Source of the DNA: Pseudobutyrivibrio sp. UBA3626
GTDB taxonomy: Bacteria > Bacillota > Clostridia > Lachnospirales > Lachnospiraceae
Direction: 5' to 3'
Length of the DNA stretch: 64,000 nt
Assembly: GCA_002373675.1 (NCBI GenBank)
Contig: DFLF01000012.1
Span: forward strand, 1-64,000
Shown: positions 42,974-51,606 of the stretch, one piece after another
Layout: each line of letters begins with the position of its first letter
How positions within the stretch are numbered: the stretch's first letter is position 1
The notes under the pieces: generated by a model
Database searches by the model: none
Seen by the model: the letters and a program-made list of their open reading frames with translations, nothing else
Told to the model about the DNA's origin: nothing
Made by a program: the position numbers and the translations under genes

Positions 42974-43046
42974 AGCTCCAAGTCGGACTTGAACCGATGA
43001 CCCCTTCATTACGAGTGAAGTGCTCTACCAACTGAGCTATTGGAGC
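42974..43046 (-). tRNA. tRNA-Thr (anticodon CGU)
   Basis: On the reverse strand a full cloverleaf is seen. Acceptor GCTCCAA/TTGGAGC, D arm GCTCAGTTGGTAGAGC, anticodon stem CTTCA/TGAAG with loop CTCGTAA (anticodon CGT), variable GGGTC, T arm ATCGG-TTCAAGT-CCGAC. Discriminator T; CCA is not encoded. It reads ACG. Confidence 0.96.
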
Positions 43047-43069
43047 AAACGAATAATCGTGCAATACAA

Positions 43070-43098
43070 AGTATAACAAATAATGATTCTATAATCAA
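43070..43098 (-). promoter_or_regulatory. Promoter of tRNA-Thr
   Basis: On the reverse strand: TTGATT (43093-43098), 17-bp spacer, TATACT (43070-43075), ending 23 bp before the tRNA 5' end. Confidence 0.7.
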
Positions 43099-43131
43099 AC
43101 AAAGAAATAAACTTTTTGATATTAATGAATA

Positions 43132-43947
43132 CTACTTATTCATGGCATCTTCAATAATCTTATAAGCCTCTGCAGCATCTGCTGAAGTTGCCTGTCTTAC
43201 GCCTTCTAGTGGATAAGGAATTCCAAGACTTTCATACTTATGTACTCCTAAGGTATGATAAGGAAGAACTTCAACTTTTTCTATACATTTATATTTAGAT
43301 AGATGTGTGCCTAATAATTCTAGAGATTCTCTATCATCTGTTATTCCTGGAACCAAGACATGACGAATCCATACTGATTTGTTATTCTTTTCAAGATATT
43401 CAAGGAATGCAAGTATATTGCTATTGTCGTGTAATGTAAGACTCTTATGTTTCTTTGCATCAATATGTTTGATATCAAGCATTATAAGGTCTGTAACATT
43501 AAGAAGTTTATCTGTCTTATCCATTGAGTCTTTTTTTTCAGGATTAAAGCATATTCCTGATGTATCAAGGCAAGTATGAATACCGTTATTGTGTGCAAGT
43601 GTAAAAAGTTCTGTAACAAATTCTGCCTGAAGCATTGCTTCGCCGCCTGTTACAGTTATTCCACCAGATGAATAGAATTCTTTGTTGCGAAGGACTTTAT
43701 CTAGAACATCTTCTGCTGTTAAAGTAAGATTACTCCAATCGCATACTCCTGTGGGAGTAGCATCTTGATTCTGGGAATCTAAAATATAAGAGTTATCTAA
43801 ATTATGCCATGGTATGTACCAGGTGTCTGGATTGTGACAGTATTTACATCTCATTATACAGCCCTGCAAGAATACTACATATCTTATACCAGGGCCATCC
43901 ACTGTCCCGAATGATTCGAGAGAGTGGATATAACCTAGTGTACTCAT
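43132..43947 (-). CDS. pflA: Pyruvate formate-lyase activating enzyme
   Basis: A 271-residue radical SAM enzyme that installs the glycyl radical in PflB. The CxxxCxxC cluster motif is in LQGCIMRCKYCHNPDTW near residues 30-45, followed by the SAM-binding SSGGITVTGGEAMLQ and the C-terminal YHTLGVHKYESLG. It lies directly downstream of pflB in the same orientation, 41 bp apart, with Shine-Dalgarno AAAGGA. Confidence 0.97.
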   Translation of the reverse strand: MSTLGYIHSLESFGTVDGPGIRYVVFLQGCIMRCKYCHNPDTWYIPWHNLDNSYILDSQNQDATPTGVCDWSNLTLTAEDVLDKVLRNKEFYSSGGITVTGGEAMLQAEFVTELFTLAHNNGIHTCLDTSGICFNPEKKDSMDKTDKLLNVTDLIMLDIKHIDAKKHKSLTLHDNSNILAFLEYLEKNNKSVWIRHVLVPGITDDRESLELLGTHLSKYKCIEKVEVLPYHTLGVHKYESLGIPYPLEGVRQATSADAAEAYKIIEDAMNK

Positions 43948-43988
43948 ATTAATTCCTTTCGAGTGTCAATCTATAGTTGATTTACAAT

Positions 43989-46229
43989 CTACATTCTCTC
44001 GTGGAAAGTACGAGAGATAACTTCGTCTTGTTGTTCCTTCGTAAGCTTAATAAAGTTAACAGCATAGCCTGATACTCTGATTGTTAGTTGTGGATATTTC
44101 TCTGGATGCTTCTGTGCATCTAGAAGAGTCTCTCTGTTGAATACATTTACATTTAAGTGGTGTCCACCCTTTGATACATATCCGTCAAGCATGCCAACCA
44201 GATTGTTTACTCTATCCTCATCATCTTTACCAAGTGCATCAGGAACAATTGAAAATGTATTAGAGATACCATCCTGGCTGTCTTCGTATGGAAGCTTTGC
44301 AACAGAAGCAAGACTTGCAATAGCACCATTAATATCACGACCATGCATTGGATTGGCACCTGGTGCAAATGGCTCTCCTGCTTTACGTCCGTCAGGAGTA
44401 GCACCAGTATTCTTCCCATACATAACATTAGATGTAATTGTAAGGATAGAAGTAGTCTGTACACCATCTCTATAAGTATGTTGCCCACGAATGTCTGTTA
44501 TGAACATATGTAGAACTTCTTTTGCAATATCATCGACTCTGTCATCATCATTTCCGAATTTTGGGAAATCACCTTCGATTTCGAAGTCGACGGCAACACC
44601 ATTCTCATCTCTGATAGGCTTAACTTTGGCGTATTTTATAGCAGAAAGGGAGTCAGCAACAACACTCATTCCGGCAATACCTGTTGCAAACCATCTCTTT
44701 ACATATTTATCATGTAATGCCATTTGGAGACGCTCGTATGAGTATTTATCGTGCATATAATGAATTACATTTAACGCATTAATATATACTCCTGATAACC
44801 ATTTCATCATATCAGCATAGCGTTCCATTACTTCGTCGTAATCAAGATATTCTGAAGTAATAGGTCTGAATTTTGGGCCAACCTGTTTCTTGGATATCTC
44901 GTCAATACCGCCATTAATAGCATAAAGCAGGCACTTTGCAAGATTGGCTCTGGCTCCAAAGAATTGCATTTCCTTACCTACACGCATTGAAGATACACAG
45001 CATGCAATGGCATAATCGTCGCCATGCTTAAGTCTCATCATATGGTCATTCTCGTATTGAATAGCAGAGTGCTTAATAGACATCTTGGCGCAGAATCTCT
45101 TGAAGTTATCAGGCATTTTCCTTGACCAGAGAACTGTAAGATTAGGCTCTGGTGCAGTTCCGATGTTATTAAGTGTCTGTAAGTATCTAAAGCTCATTTT
45201 CGTAACGAGAGGACGACCATCAACGCCCATACCGGCAATTGATTCTGTAACCCATGTTGGGTCACCGGCAAATATACTATTATACTCCGGTGTACGAGCG
45301 AATTTTACAAGACGAAGTTTCATAATGAACTGGTCAATGATTTCCTGAACTTCTTTCTCAGTTAATGTTCCTTCATCAAGATCACGCTGTGCATATATGT
45401 CGAGGAAAGTAGAAGTTCTACCAAGACTCATGGCAGCGCCGTTTTGCTCTTTAACAGCAGCAAGATATGCAAAGTAGAGAGCCTGTGTTGCTTCAATTAA
45501 GTTAGTGGCGGGCTTTGTTATATCTTTTCCATAGATTCTTCCAAGTTCTGCAAGAAGCTCAAGTGCTCTAATCTGCTCTGATAATTCTTCACGCTCTCTA
45601 ATTACGTCCTCGTACATAATTGTTCGTGTGCCGGATTTTTCTGCCTTCTTGAATTCAATCAGCTTGTCAGTTCCATATAAGGCAACTCTTCTGTAGTCAC
45701 CAATAATACGACCTCTTCCGTATGCATCAGGAAGTCCTGTAATTATATGATTAGAACGGCATGCTCTCATTTCAGGAGTATATACATCGAATACACCGGC
45801 ATTATGTGTTTTCCTATGAATTGTAAATGTTTCTGCAACATCAGGGTCAATTTCATAGCCATTATCACTTAATGCTTTAGTTGCCATTCTGATTCCACCA
45901 TAAGGTTGTAAACTTCTTTTAAATGGTTTATCAGTCTGGAAACCAACAATTTTCTCCTTGTCTTTATCCAAATATCCCGGACCGTGAGAAGTGATAGTAG
46001 ATATAATCTTGGTATCCATATCAAGTACACCGCCATTTTCCCTTTCCTTCTTAGATAAGTCCATTACCTGATCCCATAAGTCAAGGGTATCCTGTGTAGG
46101 TCCTTCAAGGAAAGATTCATCACCTTCATATACTGTATAGTTTTTTCTTATGAAGTCCCTTACGCTTACTTTTCTAGTCCATTCATCTCCAACAAATCCT
46201 CTCCATGGATCATTTGTATTTTTTGCCAT
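43989..46229 (-). CDS. pflB: Formate acetyltransferase (pyruvate formate-lyase)
   Basis: A 746-residue glycyl-radical enzyme that converts pyruvate and CoA to acetyl-CoA and formate under anaerobic conditions. The catalytic Cys-Cys pair is in AIACCVSSMRVGKEMQFFGAR (near 410). The glycyl radical Gly is in LTIRVSGYAVNFIKLTKEQQ near the C-terminus. Normal length. Strong Shine-Dalgarno AAGGAGG. Its leader carries a ZMP/ZTP riboswitch, so expression should respond to folate one-carbon status, which fits formate being the source for 10-formyl-THF. Confidence 0.98.
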   Translation of the reverse strand: MAKNTNDPWRGFVGDEWTRKVSVRDFIRKNYTVYEGDESFLEGPTQDTLDLWDQVMDLSKKERENGGVLDMDTKIISTITSHGPGYLDKDKEKIVGFQTDKPFKRSLQPYGGIRMATKALSDNGYEIDPDVAETFTIHRKTHNAGVFDVYTPEMRACRSNHIITGLPDAYGRGRIIGDYRRVALYGTDKLIEFKKAEKSGTRTIMYEDVIREREELSEQIRALELLAELGRIYGKDITKPATNLIEATQALYFAYLAAVKEQNGAAMSLGRTSTFLDIYAQRDLDEGTLTEKEVQEIIDQFIMKLRLVKFARTPEYNSIFAGDPTWVTESIAGMGVDGRPLVTKMSFRYLQTLNNIGTAPEPNLTVLWSRKMPDNFKRFCAKMSIKHSAIQYENDHMMRLKHGDDYAIACCVSSMRVGKEMQFFGARANLAKCLLYAINGGIDEISKKQVGPKFRPITSEYLDYDEVMERYADMMKWLSGVYINALNVIHYMHDKYSYERLQMALHDKYVKRWFATGIAGMSVVADSLSAIKYAKVKPIRDENGVAVDFEIEGDFPKFGNDDDRVDDIAKEVLHMFITDIRGQHTYRDGVQTTSILTITSNVMYGKNTGATPDGRKAGEPFAPGANPMHGRDINGAIASLASVAKLPYEDSQDGISNTFSIVPDALGKDDEDRVNNLVGMLDGYVSKGGHHLNVNVFNRETLLDAQKHPEKYPQLTIRVSGYAVNFIKLTKEQQDEVISRTFHERM

Positions 46230-46311
46230 TACAATCCTCCTTATTGTTTACTGGTGTGATTAAAAATTTCTCAATATAGATGATTGCCTAAGTTATATAT
46301 GTCTATATAAA

Positions 46312-46404
46312 TAAAAAACGCCTGGGCAACATCTCTGCCCAGACGGTCGGCTTCATATCTGTTATACTCCCTGTGGTTAACTCCACTTCCGTCAGTCATA
46401 TAAC
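46312..46404 (-). promoter_or_regulatory. ZMP/ZTP riboswitch (pfl motif) with overlapping terminator, upstream of pflB
   Basis: Read on the reverse strand, P1 GTTATA (46399-46404) pairs with TATAAC (46361-46366). Inside is the conserved GACTGACGG-A-A-GTGG...CCACAGGGAG. After a linker comes the second conserved domain GCCGACCGTCTGGGCA (46351-46336). This matches the ZTP (pfl motif) aptamer core (GACUGGCG...GUGG...CCACNGGGGAG...CCGCCUGGGCA). The 3' CUGGGCA also forms one arm of a terminator with TGCCCAGGC and a run of six T (46313-46318). Ligand binding would therefore block termination: an ON switch, as known for the family. Aptamer 46336-46404, terminator 46312-46344. Confidence 0.93.
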
Positions 46405-46410
46405 ATCTGT

Positions 46411-46439
46411 ATTATAGTATGGATTATGATTTTTAACAA
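46411..46439 (-). promoter_or_regulatory. Promoter of pflB
   Basis: On the reverse strand: TTGTTA (46434-46439), 17-bp spacer, perfect TATAAT (46411-46416). Transcription would start at about 46404, exactly the 5' end of the riboswitch. Confidence 0.85.
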
Positions 46440-46466
46440 GTTTTTTTCTATGAACAATGTGTGTTT

Positions 46467-46495
46467 TTGCAATAATACATGTCAAATGCTATAAT
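46467..46495 (+). promoter_or_regulatory. Promoter of the polysaccharide locus (first gene)
   Basis: TTGCAA (46467-46472), 17-bp spacer, perfect TATAAT (46490-46495). It is divergent from the pflB promoter. The -10 box overlaps the first AATACT-NN-AGTATT operator. Confidence 0.85.
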
Positions 46496-46527
46496 ACTTG
46501 AGTATTGCGAAACAATACTCAAGTATT
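46493..46527 (+). promoter_or_regulatory. Double operator, two AATACT-NN-AGTATT sites
   Basis: A perfect 15-bp inverted repeat (46493-46507 and 46513-46527, 5-nt centre). Each arm is itself a near-palindrome: AATACT-TG-AGTATT at 46493-46506 and AATACT-CA-AGTATT at 46514-46527. Centres are 21 bp apart, two helical turns, as expected for cooperative repressor dimers. It covers the -10 box and the transcription start, so binding would shut the promoter. The transcript would also fold into a strong 5' hairpin. Confidence 0.75.
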
Positions 46528-46539
46528 ATAGGTGTGTAT

Positions 46540-47901
46540 ATGTTGGAAATGGATAGAAATTATTTAAAACTAATATATAGATTTGTCTGTAAAATTATTC
46601 TTACTGTTGTTATTATTTTATTTTTTGCATTAGTATGGACCTTTAGTTTAGATGAGTTACGATTTCAAGCAGGCATCTGGGAAGAAAAATGGATAATGTA
46701 TGCCTTATATGGAGTTGTTGTTGCCATATGTATTAAAGCCTTCGATGGATACATGATAGGTGTTAATAGAATATCAACATCTATTCTGTCTCAGACTTTA
46801 GGTTTAATACTTGCTAATAGCATTGAATTGTTAATACTTATTCTAATAATTGGTTCTAATAGATTTGTTGAGACCATTGTAATAAACCTTTTAAAAGTTC
46901 TAGGGCTTCAGATTGTATTTGCATTCTTATTTACCTGGCTTACAGGTTTCATATATAGAATTAAATTTCCACCTCATAGAATACTAATGGTTTATGGAGA
47001 TTATGATAATAATCTTGGCGCCAAAATGTGTTCTCGTGATGATAGATATAGTATTGTATCAGAAATGCATTATAGTGAGGGGCTTGACAATATAAAAGAG
47101 GAAATGAATAAAGTGGATGCTATTTTAATTAATGATATTCCATCAGAGATGCGTAACCTGATTCTTAAAATGTGTTTTTATGCTGATAAACGGGTGTATT
47201 ATACTCCAAAACTAGGGGACATATTTGTAAGAGGTTCTGAAGAACTTAGAGTATTTGACACCCCTATATGTTTTTGCCGTAATATAGGCCTCGACATTGG
47301 ACAACGAATTATTAAGAGATTAGGGGATGTTATAGTATCAATAATTGGAATAATTATTACGTCTCCAATAATGTTGGTTGTTGCTATATTAATAAAAACG
47401 TATGATCATGGAAGTGTTATATATAAACAAGATAGATGTACTGTTAATGGGAAAATATTTGAAATTATAAAATTTAGAACTATGCGAGAGGATGCTGAAA
47501 AGGAAGGGAGAGCGCAACTTGCGACAATGGATGATTATAGAATAACTCCTGTTGGAAGATTTCTACGAAAAACTAGAATAGATGAACTTCCTCAATTCTT
47601 CAATGTATTGAAAGGTGATATGAGTATTGTAGGACCAAGACCAGAACGACCGGAAATAATACAAAAGTATCTGGAAGATATACCGGAGTTTGATTACCGG
47701 ATGAAAGTCAAAGCAGGAATAACTGGCTATGCTCAAGTATATGGGAAGTACAACACAACTGATTTGGACAAATTAAAATTTGATCTAATGTATATACAGA
47801 AGTGTTCAATACTATTAGATATACAGCTTATGCTTTTAACCATAAAAGTAATATTCATTAAGGATGCTGCTGATGGGATTGAACCTCCTCAAAGTCCTTA
47901 A
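46540..47901 (+). CDS. Polyprenyl glycosylphosphotransferase (sugar transferase starting polysaccharide synthesis)
   Basis: A 453-residue membrane enzyme of the WbaP/WcaJ/CpsE type that transfers a sugar-1-phosphate from a nucleotide sugar to undecaprenyl phosphate. Four membrane spans (about 10-125), a soluble NAD-like middle domain (about 145-255), a fifth span (about 265-290), then the catalytic domain. The latter shows KQDRCTVNGKIFEIIKFRTM, RKTRIDELPQFFNVLKGDMS, IVGPRPERPE and KAGITGYAQVYG. The ATG at 46540 follows AGGTG by 5 nt. Its last 44 bp overlap the convergent XRE regulator gene. It sits under the double operator. Confidence 0.95.
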   Translation: MLEMDRNYLKLIYRFVCKIILTVVIILFFALVWTFSLDELRFQAGIWEEKWIMYALYGVVVAICIKAFDGYMIGVNRISTSILSQTLGLILANSIELLILILIIGSNRFVETIVINLLKVLGLQIVFAFLFTWLTGFIYRIKFPPHRILMVYGDYDNNLGAKMCSRDDRYSIVSEMHYSEGLDNIKEEMNKVDAILINDIPSEMRNLILKMCFYADKRVYYTPKLGDIFVRGSEELRVFDTPICFCRNIGLDIGQRIIKRLGDVIVSIIGIIITSPIMLVVAILIKTYDHGSVIYKQDRCTVNGKIFEIIKFRTMREDAEKEGRAQLATMDDYRITPVGRFLRKTRIDELPQFFNVLKGDMSIVGPRPERPEIIQKYLEDIPEFDYRMKVKAGITGYAQVYGKYNTTDLDKLKFDLMYIQKCSILLDIQLMLLTIKVIFIKDAADGIEPPQSP

Positions 47902-48175
47902 CTAGTTGTTGGATGTGCGCTGCTTGAACATCAGTTAATTTAGATGTATCAATACAACTTTTGTTTTCATCAGATAACTCTAATAAATAATCTGCTGAAC
48001 AAGAAAAGAATTTTGATAATTTGATTATTATTTCAACACTTGGAAGAATATTATCATTTTCCCAATTGCTTACAGATTGTTTTGATACACCTAATTCTTT
48101 ACCAAGTTCAACCTGTGAGAGTCTTCTGGCAGTACGTAATTTTTTTATTTGTGTCCCAATCATAATCTTTTTCAT
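47858..48175 (-). CDS. XRE-family (Cro/CI-like) transcriptional regulator
   Basis: A 105-residue regulator with a helix-turn-helix at about residues 8-62 (IGTQIKKLRTARRLSQVELGKELG, VSKQSVSNWENDNILPSVE) and a short helical tail probably for dimerization. No signal-sensing domain. It faces the other way from the polysaccharide genes, and its 3' end overlaps the sugar transferase gene by 44 bp. The only regulator in the locus, it is the best candidate to bind the AATACT-NN-AGTATT sites in the locus promoters; this is inference. A -10-like TATAAT on its own strand lies at 48199-48204. AAAGG precedes the ATG at short spacing. Confidence 0.9.
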   Translation of the reverse strand: MKKIMIGTQIKKLRTARRLSQVELGKELGVSKQSVSNWENDNILPSVEIIIKLSKFFSCSADYLLELSDENKSCIDTSKLTDVQAAHIQQLVKDFEEVQSHQQHP

Positions 48176-48284
48176 AATTCCTTTCTCTTTTTATCTGTAT
48201 TATACAAAGAATGTATGTTTTTTTAAGGTTAACGACATTTGAAATATGTTCTTTAATTTATTTATTTTAGTATCAAAAAAATGC

Positions 48285-48313
48285 TTGAATAAATACTAAA
48301 GTATTGCTATAAT
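48285..48313 (+). promoter_or_regulatory. Promoter of the glycosyltransferase operon with operator in the spacer
   Basis: TTGAAT (48285-48290), 17-bp spacer, TATAAT (48308-48313). The spacer contains AATACT-AA-AGTATT (48292-48305), so a bound repressor would sit exactly where RNA polymerase binds. An extra half-site AGTAT lies at 48269-48273. The segment 48285-48319 matches 55013-55047 at 32 of 35 positions. Confidence 0.85.
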
Positions 48314-48388
48314 GGACAATTGATGATTTATACCTATAAATATGGAAATGCTACCTTTATGGGAACATGGTCTGAATGGTTTGTTTTT

Positions 48389-49534
48389 ATGAAAAAGATA
48401 CTGTTTATAACTACAATTGGCGGATTCTTATCACAGTTTGAAATGAATCAAGTTAGAATCCTTCAAAGTATGGGATATGAGGTGCATTATGCATCTGATT
48501 TTGATAATAATTTCTATGAATTTGATGAAAAAGACTTGATAAAAGAAGGCGTGATTATTCATAGGGTTGATATTAAGAAGAAGCCTTATAGAATATTATC
48601 TAATTTGAAAGCCATTGGACAGATTAAAGAGATTGTTAATAATAAAGAAATAGACGTAATTCATTGTAATAATCCCCTTGGTGGAGTATGTGGAAGAGTT
48701 GCAGTGGTTGGCTCAAGAATTAAACCTTTAGTTATATATATAGCCCATGGATTTCATTTTTATGAGGGCGCGCCATTTATTAACTGGTTATTGTTTTATC
48801 CAATAGAAGGATTCCTGGCACGTTTTACTAATGTTCTTCTTACTATTAATAATGAGGATTATAGAAGAGCACTTAGGTTTGATATTAAAAAAGGTGGATT
48901 TGTAGCTAAAGTAAATGGTATGGGGGTTGATTCTAAGAGATTCAAACCTATGCCTGAGATAAGAGAAGAAGTTAGAGGAGAGTTAAACGTTCCCAGTGAT
49001 GCATTTCATATAGTTACTGCTGCAGAACTTAATGATAATAAGAATCAGAGAATAGTTATAGAAGCATTGGCAAATTGTCCATATAAGAAGATTTACTATA
49101 GCTTATGTGGAGTTGGCGAAAATGCAAAAAGACTAGAAGAATTAATTAAAAGTCTGGGATTAGAAGATAGAGTAAAACTTCTTGGTTATAGAACAGATAT
49201 GGAGAGAGTTCTTCAGTCAGCAGATGTATTTGTTTTTCCGTCAATTCGAGAAGGACTAGGAATAGCTGGCGTTGAGGCATTAATGTGTAATGTTCCTGTT
49301 GTTGCCCTAGATAATCGTGGGACAAGAGAATATGTAAGACATATGGCTAATGGATTGGTATGCAGGAATAACAGCATTGATTCATTTAAAAATGCGATTA
49401 TGTGCTTGTATGAGAATCCTAAATTCTTGAATAAATTATCTGCTAATGGAAGACAAAGTGTTAAGAGGTTTTCTAAGACTTCTGTTAATAATAGGTTTAG
49501 AAAAATCTATGCAAAGATAGATTCTTTATTATAA
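48389..49534 (+). CDS. Glycosyltransferase, family 4 (GT-B)
   Basis: A 381-residue GT-B glycosyltransferase of surface-polysaccharide clusters. N-terminal domain: KILFITTIGGFLSQFEMNQVRILQ and YIAHGFHFYEGAPFINW. C-terminal domain: AAELNDNKNQRIVIEA and the E-x7-E nucleotide-sugar motif in FPSIREGLGIAGVEALMC. It would add a hexose or similar sugar on the cytoplasmic face. The start at 48389 matches the family start (MKKILFITT) but has no clear Shine-Dalgarno. In-frame TTG/ATG codons at 48320/48323 lie almost at the transcription start, so a leaderless longer form is possible. Confidence 0.9.
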   Translation: MKKILFITTIGGFLSQFEMNQVRILQSMGYEVHYASDFDNNFYEFDEKDLIKEGVIIHRVDIKKKPYRILSNLKAIGQIKEIVNNKEIDVIHCNNPLGGVCGRVAVVGSRIKPLVIYIAHGFHFYEGAPFINWLLFYPIEGFLARFTNVLLTINNEDYRRALRFDIKKGGFVAKVNGMGVDSKRFKPMPEIREEVRGELNVPSDAFHIVTAAELNDNKNQRIVIEALANCPYKKIYYSLCGVGENAKRLEELIKSLGLEDRVKLLGYRTDMERVLQSADVFVFPSIREGLGIAGVEALMCNVPVVALDNRGTREYVRHMANGLVCRNNSIDSFKNAIMCLYENPKFLNKLSANGRQSVKRFSKTSVNNRFRKIYAKIDSLL

Positions 49535-49559
49535 ATCGCACTTAGGGGAGTATATAACT

Positions 49560-50366
49560 ATGCCCGAAATATCGGTAATTATGGGAGTCTACAATGAGAC
49601 TAATGAGAATATAATCAATTATGCAGTAGACTCAATTCTTGAACAGACGTATGAAGATTTTGAATTCATTATATATAATGACGGCTCGTGTAAAGAAACA
49701 GTAGATATACTTCATAAGATTAGTAAATCAGACGACAGAATCGTTCTAATAGGAAGTGATAATAATAGTGGGCTCGCTTTCTCCCTTAATGTATGCATTG
49801 AGGTGGCTAGAGGAAATTATATAGCGAGAATGGACTGTGACGATTATAGTCATCCTAAGAGATTAGAGAAACAGCTGAACTTTCTGAAGTGCCATCCAGA
49901 TATTGATTGGTGTGGTACTAATGCTTTTCTATTTGATGAGAATGGTATATGGGGAGCAAGAAAGATGAAACCAACCCCTTCATTAAATGATTTTTACAAA
50001 TACTCCCCATATATTCATCCTTCTGTTATGTACAGGAAATCTGTATTTGTTAATGAAGGGGGCTACAGTGAATCAAAAGATACTCTTAGGTGTGAGGATT
50101 ATGAAATATTCATGAGGCTTCATTATAGAGGCTTACATGGTGCTAATATTCAAGAGAATCTAATTAGTTATAGAGAGACAAAAGAGACATATGCTAGAAG
50201 AACCTGGTCCACAAGAGTGGATGAGTGCAGGCTTAGATATAGAAATTATAAAGAAATGAATATGATGTCTTTTAAAGCGTGTCTAGCAATTATTAGACCC
50301 ATAGTGGGAGGGTTGGTTCCAAGAAGTGTTATCAAATGGAAAAAACATCGTGATGGAAAAATATAA
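49560..50366 (+). CDS. Glycosyltransferase, family 2 (GT-A)
   Basis: A 268-residue GT2 enzyme. The N-terminal fold begins PEISVIMGVYNETNENIINYAVDSI, with IYNDGS for nucleotide binding and the DxD-type metal motif in IARMDCDDYSHPKRLEKQ. The acceptor region includes SPYIHPSVMYRKSVF and the ED motif in LRCEDYEIFMRLHY. No membrane span. It probably adds one sugar of the repeat unit; donor unknown. Shine-Dalgarno GGGGAG. Its end overlaps the next gene by 14 bp. Confidence 0.94.
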   Translation: MPEISVIMGVYNETNENIINYAVDSILEQTYEDFEFIIYNDGSCKETVDILHKISKSDDRIVLIGSDNNSGLAFSLNVCIEVARGNYIARMDCDDYSHPKRLEKQLNFLKCHPDIDWCGTNAFLFDENGIWGARKMKPTPSLNDFYKYSPYIHPSVMYRKSVFVNEGGYSESKDTLRCEDYEIFMRLHYRGLHGANIQENLISYRETKETYARRTWSTRVDECRLRYRNYKEMNMMSFKACLAIIRPIVGGLVPRSVIKWKKHRDGKI

Positions 50367-51606
50367 AATTCTATTCAGAAGTTACTACGCACCTATATTA
50401 TATGATTACGTATCTTGGGTTATAGAAGATGCAAGAAAAAGAAAAATTAAAAAATTATACTTTCTATCACGAGATGGATATCTTATGTATCTTGTTGCAG
50501 AAAGAATTCTTAGTTATAGAAAGATAGAAGATATTAGTATTAGTTACTTGAAGGTATCTAGGTATTCACTAAGAAGTGCCCAATACTATCTTCTGGGAGA
50601 AAAGAGCTTAGATTATATATGTATTAATGGAATAGATGTTACCTTTAGAAAAATACTTATTAGAGCGGGACTTAGTAAGGAGCAGCAGGAAGCTGTTGTA
50701 GAAACAATATCCATTATAAAGCTAGAAGACATTGATAGGGTGCTAAGTCGTAGTGAGATAAAAAAAGTCAAACGAATACTTTCTGGAAATACTATATTCT
50801 GGGAGTATCTTAACAATAATTCGAAAATAGCATATGAAAATACCATAGGATATCTAAGACAAGAAGGTGTAGATAATAATGAAGAAATCGCAATAGTTGA
50901 CAGTGGATGGGTAGGAAGCATTCAGGAAAGTATAAGACAATTATTGGAAATTAGTAATCTGCAAGGGTATTACTTCGGGCTATATGAAACCCCTAGAGGT
51001 GTTGAAGAAAATAGCTATCATAGCTACTACTTTGGTCCCAAATCAACACGTGGATTAATGCATGATAATTATGCAGATAATCAAAGGAAAGTACATTTCT
51101 CTAATTGTTTATTTGAGGCAATTTATTCTTCCCCTGAAGGAATGTGCCTGGGATATAAGAAAGAAGACAATAGATACATATCAATTGATGGAAGAGAGAA
51201 TCCTAACAAGCTATATATGAATGCGGCATATGAAGTAATGAAGGATTATGTATATTGTGAAAAGAATTATGGCAAGTGCTTTGATTTGAATGAGGAATTA
51301 ATTGTAGAAACTATGTCATATCCATCGTTAGAAGATGTAAATGTACTTGAAAATTTGCAGTTCTGTGATGATGTTATTGAATATGAGTATCAGTCTATAG
51401 TACGTCCCTGGTCAATAAATGATGTTAAAAAAAATACTGTGTTATACAGAATATTTAATAAGATGTTCAATCCTAAATATATAGAAAATACAAGTGGATG
51501 GCCAGAAGGTTCTATTGTGAGATGTGGATATAAAGTAGATTATTATTTGAAGCAGGAAAGATTGTATAAAAAACTCATGTATATAAGAAAGGCAATTAAG
51601 AGATGA
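50353..51606 (+). CDS. COG5610-like protein of polysaccharide clusters (predicted HAD-related)
   Basis: A 417-residue cytoplasmic protein. The N-terminal part YDYVSWVIEDARKRKIKKLYFLSRDGYLMYLVAERI and the later IAIVDSGWVGSIQESIRQLL resemble the C-terminal region of COG5610 predicted HAD-superfamily hydrolases often found among O-antigen and capsule genes. I do not see a classical HAD DxDxT motif, so enzymatic activity is uncertain. It may be a standalone form of that accessory domain. The ATG at 50353 is used (MEKYKILF); it overlaps the GT2 gene, and there is no strong Shine-Dalgarno, so coupling is likely. Its last 4 bp overlap the permease gene. Confidence 0.65.
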   Translation: MEKYKILFRSYYAPILYDYVSWVIEDARKRKIKKLYFLSRDGYLMYLVAERILSYRKIEDISISYLKVSRYSLRSAQYYLLGEKSLDYICINGIDVTFRKILIRAGLSKEQQEAVVETISIIKLEDIDRVLSRSEIKKVKRILSGNTIFWEYLNNNSKIAYENTIGYLRQEGVDNNEEIAIVDSGWVGSIQESIRQLLEISNLQGYYFGLYETPRGVEENSYHSYYFGPKSTRGLMHDNYADNQRKVHFSNCLFEAIYSSPEGMCLGYKKEDNRYISIDGRENPNKLYMNAAYEVMKDYVYCEKNYGKCFDLNEELIVETMSYPSLEDVNVLENLQFCDDVIEYEYQSIVRPWSINDVKKNTVLYRIFNKMFNPKYIENTSGWPEGSIVRCGYKVDYYLKQERLYKKLMYIRKAIKR

